The notes beneath the pieces were generated by a model that had not been told where the DNA came from, did not search any database, and saw only the letters and a list, made by a program, of their open reading frames with translations. A stretch of DNA of 8,837 nt from Bacteroidales bacterium (lineage in GTDB: Bacteria > Bacteroidota > Bacteroidia > Bacteroidales > VadinHA17), in assembly GCA_003162595.1 (NCBI GenBank), contig PMNJ01000109.1, positions 13,827-22,663 on the forward strand, written 5' to 3'. How positions within the stretch are numbered: position 1 is the stretch's first letter; each line of letters begins with the position of its first letter. Below are positions 1 through 6,340 of the stretch, one piece after another. Made by a program: the position numbers and the translations under genes.

Positions 1-220
1 AGCTTCTTCATCCCATGCCGAAGTGGCTTTCAACGACTGAAGATAAGTCTTCATTTCTGTAATCATTTCCTCATGATTATGGAATTTCCTGCCAACAGGT
101 AATCTGGTAGAACCCGGGTTTAGGTACGATAAATACGGCTTTGTCTTTATTTTGTCCGGCAACCGGAATGAAAAGCATAAAGCCTGTAACAATCATACCG
201 TATAGGTTTTTTAAATTCAT
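1..220 (-). pseudogene. 5' fragment of a secreted C1 (papain-like) family peptidase, broken by internal deletion and frame change; continues off the left edge
   Basis: An ATG at 218-220 opens a clear Sec signal peptide (MNLKNLYGMIVTGFML, then FIPVAGQ) followed by NKDKAVFIVPKPGFYQ. This frame stops soon after, at a TAA near position 78. Coding character then continues in the next frame, with LPVGRKFHNHEEM and TYLQSLKATSAWDEEA up to the window edge. From memory of Bacteroidota secreted C1 peptidases, the piece 'KAVFxxPKPGxYQ' lies at the mature N-terminus, and 'GRKFHNHExMxxEMxxYLxSxKA' lies more than 100 residues later, after the Gln and the catalytic Cys (a CWCFST-like motif). Here the two are nearly adjacent, so the catalytic-Cys segment is missing and the join is out of frame. 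This indicates a deletion pseudogene and not a simple sequencing slip, though an assembly error is possible. The family call is a recollection, not a search result. The gene lies 34 nt downstream of the GyrI-like gene on the same strand. Confidence 0.5.
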
Positions 221-254
221 TTTGAACATATCTTAAGTTTTTAGGTTAATAAAT

Positions 255-734
255 TTAGTGCTTTTTTACAGGGATCCACACCTCTTCTTCCGAATCGGGG
301 TCATCATTTTTATACTTCTCTCCCATTACTGCAAAATGAGGTCTGTTGTCCAGTAGAAAATCAGAAGCAGGAAGCCAGGTGCCAAAAATATATTGGTACG
401 TTTCCGGTCCTTTGCTTGCAGCTCCTTTGTGCAGAAAAACGGCATAGAGTCCGCGGGGCGATATCAGAGTTTCCATATCCTCAGGAACTGTTTCAAAATC
501 AGTCACTTCGACAACTGCCCATTTATCAAATTCCTTTTCAGGGTTAAAATTTTTAAAGTAGAGCGGTTCGTATACCTCAACTGAATACAGGTCTGAACCA
601 ATGTTATTCTTAATCTCTCTTCGTGACGGCATAAAACTCTTCCACAATTCGTGGGTTTGGTTGTTCGAAAATGACATTTTAATCCGTTTGCCGACAAATT
701 TCTTTTCAGGCAATATTTCAATTCTTGGTTCCAA
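255..734 (-). CDS. GyrI-like / AraC-type effector-binding domain protein
   Basis: This 159-aa cytoplasmic protein is a stand-alone GyrI-like (AraC_E_bind, SHS2-fold) domain with no DNA-binding HTH. The N-terminal strand (PRIEILPEKKFVGKRIKMSF, 3-22), the helix with ELWKSFMP (29-36), the central PRGLYAVFLHKG (93-104), the segment YQYIFGTWLPASDF (113-126) and the acidic C-terminal strand EEEVWIPV (149-156) follow the family order, and the length is typical. Family members bind small hydrophobic or cationic molecules. Some, such as SbmC/GyrI, protect gyrase, and others hydrolyse cyclopropanoid toxins. Which applies here is not visible. The start is TTG at 732-734: the frame is closed by TAG a few codons upstream, and the next ATG (residue 20) would remove the first beta-strand. 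It begins 13 nt after the stop of the pentapeptide-repeat gene, so the two are probably co-transcribed. Confidence 0.82.
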   Translation of the reverse strand: MEPRIEILPEKKFVGKRIKMSFSNNQTHELWKSFMPSRREIKNNIGSDLYSVEVYEPLYFKNFNPEKEFDKWAVVEVTDFETVPEDMETLISPRGLYAVFLHKGAASKGPETYQYIFGTWLPASDFLLDNRPHFAVMGEKYKNDDPDSEEEVWIPVKKH

Positions 735-747
735 TAAGTCAGGTGGT

Positions 748-1329
748 CTAATCCTTGGTATCTATTTCAATATCATATTTATCTAAAAGTCCTGCAATTC
801 CAGTTAATGAAAAGATGGCTTTTTTAATGCGGTTTTTTTCAGGGTCAATCGAATAATTGAAAGAAGTGCGAAAATCAGCTTTTTCAATAATTGAATTTTC
901 AAAGGTCGCTTTCATGAAATCACAGCTATCAAAAACTGAACCGGTTAAATCACATTCTGTAAAATCTACTTCATGAAAATTTGAATTTTTGAATGTTGTC
1001 ATTTTAAGCTTCAGCTGATAAAAAGACGAATGACTGAGGTTACAATTATCAAAACTTACTGACAAACCAAATTTATTGCAGTTCTCAAAATGTAGTCCCA
1101 GCATTTTGCAGTTCCTGAACCGTACTTCCCGTAAAGCAGTCTTATTCAACCTGGACATAGTCAGGTTGCAATTTTCAAATTCACATTCCATAAATATAGC
1201 ATCTGCAAGGTCGGTGTTTGAAAAATCACAGCTTATAAAGTTGCACGATTCGTATTCCCCTTTGATCAAAGGATTTTGGGTGAAATCGATTTTGTTAAAA
1301 GTTTTTCCTTCTATAAATTCTAGCCCCAT
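748..1329 (-). CDS. Pentapeptide-repeat protein, Qnr/McbG-like
   Basis: The protein is built of tandem five-residue units with a central Phe/Leu about every fifth position, for example CNFISCDFSNTDLADAIF, CEFENCNLTMSRLNKTAL and FHEVDFTECDLTGSVF. This forms a right-handed quadrilateral beta-helix that covers almost the whole chain. The C-terminus (YSIDPEKNRIKKAIFSLTGI, then AGLLDKYDIEI) matches my memory of the cap of Qnr/McbG-like Bacteroidota proteins of about 190 aa. In Qnr, MfpA and McbG the helix mimics DNA and protects gyrase/topoisomerase IV from inhibitors. That role is only inferred here. I chose ATG at 1327-1329 (193 aa, MGLEFIEGKTF) because it starts at the repeat domain; a GTG at 1360-1362 would add 11 residues (204 aa) and lies only 11 nt from the SusD stop. 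It is followed 13 nt later by the GyrI-like gene. Many Cys residues (CNF, CDF, CEF) occupy repeat positions, as is common in such proteins. Confidence 0.85.
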   Translation of the reverse strand: MGLEFIEGKTFNKIDFTQNPLIKGEYESCNFISCDFSNTDLADAIFMECEFENCNLTMSRLNKTALREVRFRNCKMLGLHFENCNKFGLSVSFDNCNLSHSSFYQLKLKMTTFKNSNFHEVDFTECDLTGSVFDSCDFMKATFENSIIEKADFRTSFNYSIDPEKNRIKKAIFSLTGIAGLLDKYDIEIDTKD

Positions 1330-1373
1330 TGTTGTCAAATTAATTGCTCCTTTTGAGATCACGAAGTTATGTT

Positions 1374-3284
1374 CTAATAACCAGGATTTTGCACAAGCTT
1401 ATTATTTTTTATCATTTCAGCCTGCATGATGGGGAAGAAATAGCATTTGTTATTCCACGACCTGTTACCGCCCCCAAAGTCTGCTTTCACAAATATTGGG
1501 ACTGCCCAGGATGATCCATTTGATTTAAAATAATTGTCGGACCTTCTTCCGGAATACCCACTAGGTGGAACGAAAAATTTAGTAGAGTCAGTTTCATCGT
1601 GCGTAATCTCAGTAAGATATTTAACCTGAACCTTATGTGTTTGCTGGTATGCTTCCGGGCCAATCATCCACCGGCGGATGTCCCAGAATCGCTGATCTTC
1701 AAAAGCCAACTCTATCTGTCGCTCATGACGGTAAGCCTGGCGCAAAGTACCGCCAGTTAATGAAGGTGAAATATCGGGTTGTCCGGCCCGTTTCCTTATC
1801 ATGTTTATATATGACCGGGCTTCAGCATCCTGCCCAAGCTCAATACAGGCTTCTGCATAATTCAGGATCACTTCGGCATAGCGGAGGTGCTTAAAAGGAA
1901 TATCCTGTTTGATTTTTAAAGGGTCAACGTTCGGGTCAATAAATTTCCGGAGGAAATAACCCATAAAATCACCGCTATAATCACTCAAAGGTCCATATGG
2001 GTTATCCATTCCCCGTTTGAAAAGTGTATCGCCATTGAGATTATAAATGCCCCCCACCTGGATTCTGCTTAAAGGGTCCTGAGCGATTAAATCTGACGGG
2101 CGTTTTCTCCAGGGGACACCTTCGTAAAGTATGGTAGCATAAAACCTGGCATCTCTGTTGGTGTAAGGCGATGCTTTATGTACAGGATTATTCCAATCGA
2201 ACCGGCTGCCATCTTTCATTTCATACTCATCCACCATATCTCCTGTCGGTGTGTTGAAGCCACAATCATGATATCCATTAGGGCCACAATAAAATCCCGG
2301 GTTATATCCGGTCAAACCTTCATTCGTGGAAGCTGTAAAATATTGTAAAAGAATATCTTCTTCCGTTCCTTTGGACAGGAAGAAATCAACAATATTCTGG
2401 GCTATGGAATCTCCGGGGGCGGGATTTTTCCTGTACAAATCATATTTAGCCATATCAATCACAGCTTTAGCCGCATCTTTAGCCAGCTGCCAGCGTGCCA
2501 TTTCATCACCGGAGGTATAGCCTGATAATTCAGGATTGGAATATCCACTGGTAACTATGCCGTTTTTCAAAGGATTATGAAGATCGCTGGCTGCATAAAG
2601 CAATACCCTCGATTTTAATGTCAGTGCCGCACCCTTTGTTACATGGCCCGCCTGATTTGCATCAATAGATTCCAGTGGTAAATACTTTGCAGCTGAATCA
2701 AGCTGACTGACAATAAAATCCACACAATCCTCATAGGAATTGCGGGCAACATAAAAATTGTCGTATATAGTATAGGCTTTTATGATAATCGGAACGCCGC
2801 CATACATGTTTATAAGACAGGCATAAGTCCAGCCATTCAGGAAATAGACTTCACCCTTCAAACGGGCTACCAGGTCCTTTTCGTCAGTTCTGAGTGAGCC
2901 TATATTTGAAAAGAAGAGGTTGATCTTTCTTACATTTGAATACATCGGATCCCAGAGGAGATGATTTGTCTGGGGAGATGATGCTGCCGGGCTCCAACCC
3001 GGAAGATAATTTGGAGATATATCGCCAAGGTTAAAATCATAAGTGCCCCAGTCGGGGGGGAATAATGACTCATCTGAGAAATCCGATAGCCGTATGATAG
3101 CGAAAGGGAATCCCAGTGCGTCATGATATATTGAGTCCACGAAAGTTTCTATCAAAGGCAGATCTTTCCACATTTCTGCATTGGAAGAACCGTTTTGGAA
3201 AGGTTTGTCTAAAAGTTTTTTACACGACAAAACAGCAATGGGCAAAATAAAAAAGAGTATCCAATTTATTAGAAATTTCTTCAT
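1374..3284 (-). CDS. SusD/RagB family nutrient-binding outer-membrane lipoprotein, without adjacent SusC
   Basis: SusD homologues are surface lipoproteins that cap a TonB-dependent SusC transporter and help import glycans or peptides. The 636-aa product has a lipoprotein signal (MKKFLINWILFFILPIAVLS, then Cys21) and the usual N-terminal TPR-rich region (VYFLNGWTYACLINMYGGVP, around residues 146-165). The diagnostic C-terminal SusD block contains LRYAEVILNYAEAC from 467, YINMIRKRAGQPDIS, then RHERQIELAFEDQRFWDIRRW from 519, and the terminal YFFPIMQAEMIKNNKLVQNP to 636. Length is at the upper end of normal and nothing looks disrupted. The start is the only sensible one, an ATG that begins the signal peptide. 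The expected susC gene is absent: immediately upstream (43 nt) is a small-barrel protein of another family, and downstream is the pentapeptide gene. Substrate cannot be predicted. GC content appears clearly higher than in the upstream gene. Confidence 0.95.
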   Translation of the reverse strand: MKKFLINWILFFILPIAVLSCKKLLDKPFQNGSSNAEMWKDLPLIETFVDSIYHDALGFPFAIIRLSDFSDESLFPPDWGTYDFNLGDISPNYLPGWSPAASSPQTNHLLWDPMYSNVRKINLFFSNIGSLRTDEKDLVARLKGEVYFLNGWTYACLINMYGGVPIIIKAYTIYDNFYVARNSYEDCVDFIVSQLDSAAKYLPLESIDANQAGHVTKGAALTLKSRVLLYAASDLHNPLKNGIVTSGYSNPELSGYTSGDEMARWQLAKDAAKAVIDMAKYDLYRKNPAPGDSIAQNIVDFFLSKGTEEDILLQYFTASTNEGLTGYNPGFYCGPNGYHDCGFNTPTGDMVDEYEMKDGSRFDWNNPVHKASPYTNRDARFYATILYEGVPWRKRPSDLIAQDPLSRIQVGGIYNLNGDTLFKRGMDNPYGPLSDYSGDFMGYFLRKFIDPNVDPLKIKQDIPFKHLRYAEVILNYAEACIELGQDAEARSYINMIRKRAGQPDISPSLTGGTLRQAYRHERQIELAFEDQRFWDIRRWMIGPEAYQQTHKVQVKYLTEITHDETDSTKFFVPPSGYSGRRSDNYFKSNGSSWAVPIFVKADFGGGNRSWNNKCYFFPIMQAEMIKNNKLVQNPGY

Positions 3285-3327
3285 AGATTTAATTGCATTT
3301 TATTGTCACATTTTTTATCGCATCAAA

Positions 3328-4593
3328 CTAAAATTTATATCCCAGAATACAAAAACATCTTATTACCGGCGATGTTAATTCCAGATAACTTGACATCCCG
3401 TCAGATCTTTCAAACCTGAGCTCAATTGACAAGTTCCTGAAATCACTCCCCAAACCTAATAATAATCCCCTTTCCCATTTACGCGCATTATTTAATTTGG
3501 ATTCTGAAATACTATTTACTGAATATACGTGTGATTCAACTCTTAAGTAATTTGTTTCTGAAATAGTAATTCCATTTGAAAACCCTCCGTTAATGTATAA
3601 GAATATTTTATTAACCGGGAACTTTAACTTCAACAGGTTATTTATTGTAAAGTAGGAATATCCAATTGAACTATAGGTGTTTGTGTAAATATTAGTATTA
3701 TAAGAATCTTTATTCATGCCACTGACTTTGTAGGAAGTGAACATTAATTCATTATTAATTGACCATTTCCCTTTTTTCCTGGGTAGAACTATATTAATAA
3801 ACCCTCCTGCTGTAAAGTTTTTCGCCCAGGGATATTCAGTATTTATAAGTGAAATGAAATAATCATCAGTGCCTATAAATTTTAATTTTGTTAAAGATAA
3901 TCCCGCTAAAATTCCAACTTCCGCTTTAATTTTTTCTAATTCCGGTTGATATAAAATTTCCTTTTGGGTGCATTTATAATATTCTTTAAATAATCTGGTC
4001 AAATCATCTTTACTGTAGCTTACATTGGAAATCTTTTTTTGAATTGAGGGACAATCCTGTAAATAAATATTTAATTGACCTTTAAATATTTCTTTTGTCT
4101 GGATAAATGAATCTCCACCGATATTATTTAAATATTTAATAATGACAAGTGTCTCATAAATTCCATTTTGACCAATAAAAAAGTGCACTTTTAAATTTTC
4201 ATCCTTCAGGTAATAGAGAGTTTTCTCCCCATTTATTAATATTTGTAGAAAAACTTTTTCAGTTTTGTACCTGGGTTTCTCAGATTCTGACAGTTCATTA
4301 TCCCTGTAAGCACTTTCATCAATTGTCACAATCCCACTTATATATCTTTCTCCAGCGACACTAAAACTTTGAATATTATTCGGAGTGTAAATAGTTTCTT
4401 TTGAATCAGAAACGGTTTTAAAAACTATTGCTTTCGGGGTTTTATCCCAATTTTGATAATCAATTAAACCTTTTATAGTGTCTTTCTGAATATCCACAAC
4501 ATAACCGGTCTTGAAATTTTTTTGCGAGTAAGAATTAGTAAAATTGAAAATGCAAATAATGATTATCGCTAAAAAATACTTAATACTTTTCAT
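3328..4593 (-). CDS. Secreted outer-membrane protein with N-terminal 'GYV...DTIKG.IDYQNW' domain and C-terminal beta-barrel
   Basis: This 421-aa protein has a Sec signal peptide (MKSIKYFLAIIIICIFNF, cleavage probably after SYS at 23). A Bacteroidota-typical N-terminal domain follows, starting KTGYVVDIQKDTIKGLIDYQ (28-47) with TPKAIVFK after it; it is rich in short beta-strands up to about residue 170. A linker with charged helices (about 185-222) leads to alternating amphipathic strands from AEVGILAGLSL (224) to the end. The final Phe after CILGYK is the usual outer-membrane barrel terminus. I read this as an 8 to 10-strand small barrel of the porin-like/OMP_b-brl_2 type. Its function is unknown to me; no enzyme motif is visible. 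The gene is markedly more AT-rich than SusD. The ATG at 4591-4593 fits the signal peptide. It is the first gene of the leftward cluster, with a candidate -7 box about 70 nt upstream. Confidence 0.75.
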   Translation of the reverse strand: MKSIKYFLAIIIICIFNFTNSYSQKNFKTGYVVDIQKDTIKGLIDYQNWDKTPKAIVFKTVSDSKETIYTPNNIQSFSVAGERYISGIVTIDESAYRDNELSESEKPRYKTEKVFLQILINGEKTLYYLKDENLKVHFFIGQNGIYETLVIIKYLNNIGGDSFIQTKEIFKGQLNIYLQDCPSIQKKISNVSYSKDDLTRLFKEYYKCTQKEILYQPELEKIKAEVGILAGLSLTKLKFIGTDDYFISLINTEYPWAKNFTAGGFINIVLPRKKGKWSINNELMFTSYKVSGMNKDSYNTNIYTNTYSSIGYSYFTINNLLKLKFPVNKIFLYINGGFSNGITISETNYLRVESHVYSVNSISESKLNNARKWERGLLLGLGSDFRNLSIELRFERSDGMSSYLELTSPVIRCFCILGYKF

Positions 4594-4647
4594 TTTCTCT
4601 TTTTGTTTTTATGCAATTTATATTCCACTGGTTATTTATGGTCAATA

Positions 4648-4678
4648 AATGCAATGCCATTTACAAAAGTATTGCATT
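4648..4678 (-). promoter_or_regulatory. Candidate -7 box inside an inverted repeat, upstream of the outer-membrane protein gene
   Basis: On the minus strand TACTTTTG (4664-4671) matches the Bacteroidota -7 consensus TAnnTTTG, about 70 nt ahead of the ATG at 4593. No clear TTTG is found at the -33 position; only TTTC lies near the right distance. The box sits within AATGCAAT (4648-4655) and ATTGCATT (4671-4678), perfect 8-bp inverted arms 15 nt apart, which could be an operator. A further ATGCAAT is at 4611-4617. Confidence 0.4.
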
Positions 4679-5001
4679 ACCAATGAGCTGAAATACACAC
4701 TTATACAATACTTTTAGATGACCTTCAACATTCATTATTCATACTAAAGATAAAAATAATAATTGATAAATAGAATTCCGGCCTGTAGTATACCAATTGC
4801 ATGATGTATGATGCTGGTTACATTTACTTTTGAAAAAACTGAACCGGTATACAGCTTTCTTAAAATGAGATCCTTCACTGGCGCTCGTGATAACATAGCA
4901 TATCAAAAGCATAACCGGCTGTTTATTGATTTTAAACAATATGGCCTTCGGCTTGTTTCTAGTTCATCCCTCAGTTTAATAGCTGTCAGAACAAAATAAA
5001 A

Positions 5002-5044
5002 TTGCTTAAAATTAAACTAAAGACTAATTTTGTTAGTTAACTAA
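5002..5044 (+). promoter_or_regulatory. Bacteroidota-type promoter plus palindromic site for the DUF4342-DUF2934 pair
   Basis: TTG (5002-5004), then exactly 20 nt, then TAATTTTG (5025-5032), matches the TTTG-N19-21-TAnnTTTG promoter pattern of Bacteroidota sigma factor. Transcription would begin near 5039, leaving a leader of only about 16 nt before the ATG at 5055. A perfect 12-bp palindrome TTAGTTAACTAA (5033-5044) lies over the expected start point. With the upstream ACTAA (5023-5027) it forms alternating ACTAA/TTAGT copies, consistent with a repressor site. Confidence 0.6.
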
Positions 5045-5054
5045 TTGAAATATA

Positions 5055-5324
5055 ATGGAACAGAATGAGAAATCAAATCATGAGTCGTATAAAGTTTCGG
5101 GCGACGAGATATTATCAAAGGTTAAAGAGATAATTAAAGAAGGAAATGCCAGAAAAATAATTATTAAAAACGAAAAGGACGAAACTATTATGGAATTTCC
5201 CCTTACAATCGGTGCAATAGGTGTTGTATTGGCACCCATATTTGCAGCTGTCGGCGCCCTGACGGCACTGGCAACACATTGCACTATTATTGTTGAAAAA
5301 AGAAACAGTGATGAAGTAAAATGA
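5055..5324 (+). CDS. DUF4342 domain small membrane-associated protein
   Basis: The 89-aa protein matches DUF4342 along its whole length: an N-terminal helical part YKVSGDEILSKVKEIIKEGN (12-31), a short beta-hairpin RKIIIKNEKDETIMEFPL (33-50), and a hydrophobic Gly/Ala-rich segment TIGAIGVVLAPIFAAVGALT (51-70) ending ATHCTIIVEK. The hydrophobic part could insert in or lie on the inner membrane. No catalytic residues are apparent and the molecular function of the family is unknown. In other bacteria I recall such proteins near stress or envelope genes, which is only suggestive. It has its own promoter and is followed after 30 nt by the DUF2934 gene, so a two-gene operon is likely. Confidence 0.85.
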   Translation: MEQNEKSNHESYKVSGDEILSKVKEIIKEGNARKIIIKNEKDETIMEFPLTIGAIGVVLAPIFAAVGALTALATHCTIIVEKRNSDEVK

Positions 5325-5354
5325 TTCTTAAGTTTTAATTCAATAAAATCGGGA

Positions 5355-5579
5355 ATGATGAAAACTGCCAAAACAAAAACATTAAGCAAACCAAAAAAAA
5401 CTCCAGATGCCGGTAAAGCATTAGCAAAAAAAAAGGTTACATCAGTCAAGTATGTCCCCAGTGAAGAGGAGATTCGCGAAAAAGCCAGGGAAATCTATTA
5501 CGAGCGTATCGCCCGTGGCGAACATGGAACTCCGGAAGGAGACTGGCGTGAAGCAGAAGGACTTTTAAAGGGATTATAA
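5355..5579 (+). CDS. DUF2934 domain small basic protein
   Basis: This 74-aa product has a Lys/Ala/Pro-rich, probably disordered basic N-terminus (1-33, e.g. KTKTLSKPKKTPDAGKALAK) followed by a DUF2934 unit: PSEEEIREKAREIYYERIAR (35-54), GEHGTPEGDWREAEGLL (55-71). The family hallmark is 'I(R)xxAxxIYxxR...G...(D)DWxxAExxL', all present here. DUF2934 proteins are short and of unknown function. The basic tail might bind nucleic acid or an acidic partner (inference). Two consecutive ATG codons (5355 and 5358) could start it. It lies 30 nt after the DUF4342 gene and no intervening terminator is seen. A weak TTCTTC/GAAGAA hairpin (5606-5623) without a T-tract follows. Confidence 0.82.
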   Translation: MMKTAKTKTLSKPKKTPDAGKALAKKKVTSVKYVPSEEEIREKAREIYYERIARGEHGTPEGDWREAEGLLKGL

Positions 5580-5611
5580 AAAGGCAGTAGTGAAATCATT
5601 TGTTATTCTTC

Positions 5612-5746
5612 TTATCTGAAGAAGAAAGTAGAATTATATGTATATCCATTTTCACGTAACCACCATCGATAAGCCTTTGCTATTTTTCTTTTTTTAAGCA
5701 AGACATCTCCAACTTCTTTTGAGGTAATCCTGTAGATCGTTTTCAT
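5612..5746 (-). CDS. Small 44-aa basic protein, unrecognised
   Basis: A short open frame runs from ATG (5744-5746) to TAA (5612-5614). It encodes MKTIYRITSKEVGDVLLKKR, then KIAKAYRWWLRENGYTYNST and FFFR. The product is basic and aromatic, with a helix-like centre. It reads more like protein than chance: no rare runs, and a balanced composition despite the AT-rich DNA. I do not recognise a family; size and charge would fit a small DNA- or RNA-binding protein, but there is no firm motif. It lies 27 nt downstream of the lysozyme-like gene on the same strand and could be its operon partner. It converges with the DUF2934 gene 32 nt away. Possibly spurious. Confidence 0.42.
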   Translation of the reverse strand: MKTIYRITSKEVGDVLLKKRKIAKAYRWWLRENGYTYNSTFFFR

Positions 5747-5773
5747 ACTTGCTTCATTTCAATTTTGGTTTGA

Positions 5774-6340
5774 TTACTCCAGATCGTAATAGCTGAATTT
5801 CTTCAGATAATCAAATATTGATGTCCCAAGAACATCTTTCTTGTTTATCCTTCCATTTGAATTCAGAAATTTCTCCAATGAGCCTGCACCACCAAGATGT
5901 GATGCGGCTATCATTCCTGATTTTGTAATTGCAACACCATTGATTGAATCCCCGATATAATGTTCATAATCCTCCAGAATTATAAGATTTACTTTAATCA
6001 GTGTCTTTAGTACCTCCAATTGCAACTCCCGCGGGAAAATTTCAGGATGTGCTTTAAACTTTTTTAATGTTATCTTTTTGTATCCCAGATACTTCAAGGT
6101 GGATTCATTAAACTGCCATTCACCGAAACAACCTATCTGGTTTATGCATAGCCAGTTGTTTCCGGATTCTTTGTAACCCAGATCATTAATAAACCTGGAT
6201 AATTCAGATTCATGAAATTTCTCAAGGACGAACTTTGATAACGATTTGAATTTAATTATCCCCAATCGGAAATCAATATTCGGAGCGCAACAGATATGAG
6301 AAATAAAAATTAACAATAATATCAGAAATACTTTTCTCAT
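5774..6340 (-). CDS. Secreted lysozyme/transglycosylase-like protein (188 aa)
   Basis: An N-terminal hydrophobic export signal (MRKVFLILLLIFISHICCA) precedes a domain with the layout of a lysozyme-superfamily enzyme. There is a candidate catalytic Glu58 in GYKESGNNW, a GCFGEWQFNES block (70-80) where lytic transglycosylases have 'GxxQ', and a Gly-rich AASHLGGAGSLEKFL segment (145-159) near the end of the fold. Such enzymes cleave the glycan strands of peptidoglycan. A signal peptide implies the periplasm or outside, with either wall remodelling or attack on other cells as possible roles. The exact family is not certain. The signal end SHICCAP is unusual: a Pro would follow the likely cut site, and the Cys pair does not make a good lipobox. 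A matching promoter lies upstream (6395-6425), and a 44-aa small ORF follows 27 nt later. Confidence 0.6.
   Translation of the reverse strand: MRKVFLILLLIFISHICCAPNIDFRLGIIKFKSLSKFVLEKFHESELSRFINDLGYKESGNNWLCINQIGCFGEWQFNESTLKYLGYKKITLKKFKAHPEIFPRELQLEVLKTLIKVNLIILEDYEHYIGDSINGVAITKSGMIAASHLGGAGSLEKFLNSNGRINKKDVLGTSIFDYLKKFSYYDLE

Larger units (their letters stand above)
4594..5054. other. Intergenic region between divergent genes, with promoters both ways and no convincing gene
   Basis: These 461 bases separate the leftward outer-membrane protein gene from the rightward DUF4342 gene. The left end holds a candidate minus-strand -7 box inside an inverted repeat, and the motif ATGCAAT/ATTGCAT occurs four times (4611-4617, 4649-4655, 4671-4677, 4796-4802). 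The right end holds a good plus-strand promoter. The centre carries two overlapping short ORFs on opposite strands (about 63-66 codons) that resemble no protein I know, and a stretch at 4866-4895 resembling a short dispersed repeat. I see no RNA gene or terminator with a T-tract. Confidence 0.6.

Noticed and set aside
4739..4999. Two overlapping frames on opposite strands (minus 4739-4939 and plus 4808-4999)
   Set aside because: No signal peptide logic, no domain, composition like translated intergenic DNA, and part of each lies over a possible dispersed repeat.
5078..5449. 123-codon minus-strand frame opposite the DUF4342 and DUF2934 genes
   Set aside because: It is the antisense shadow of two recognisable genes.
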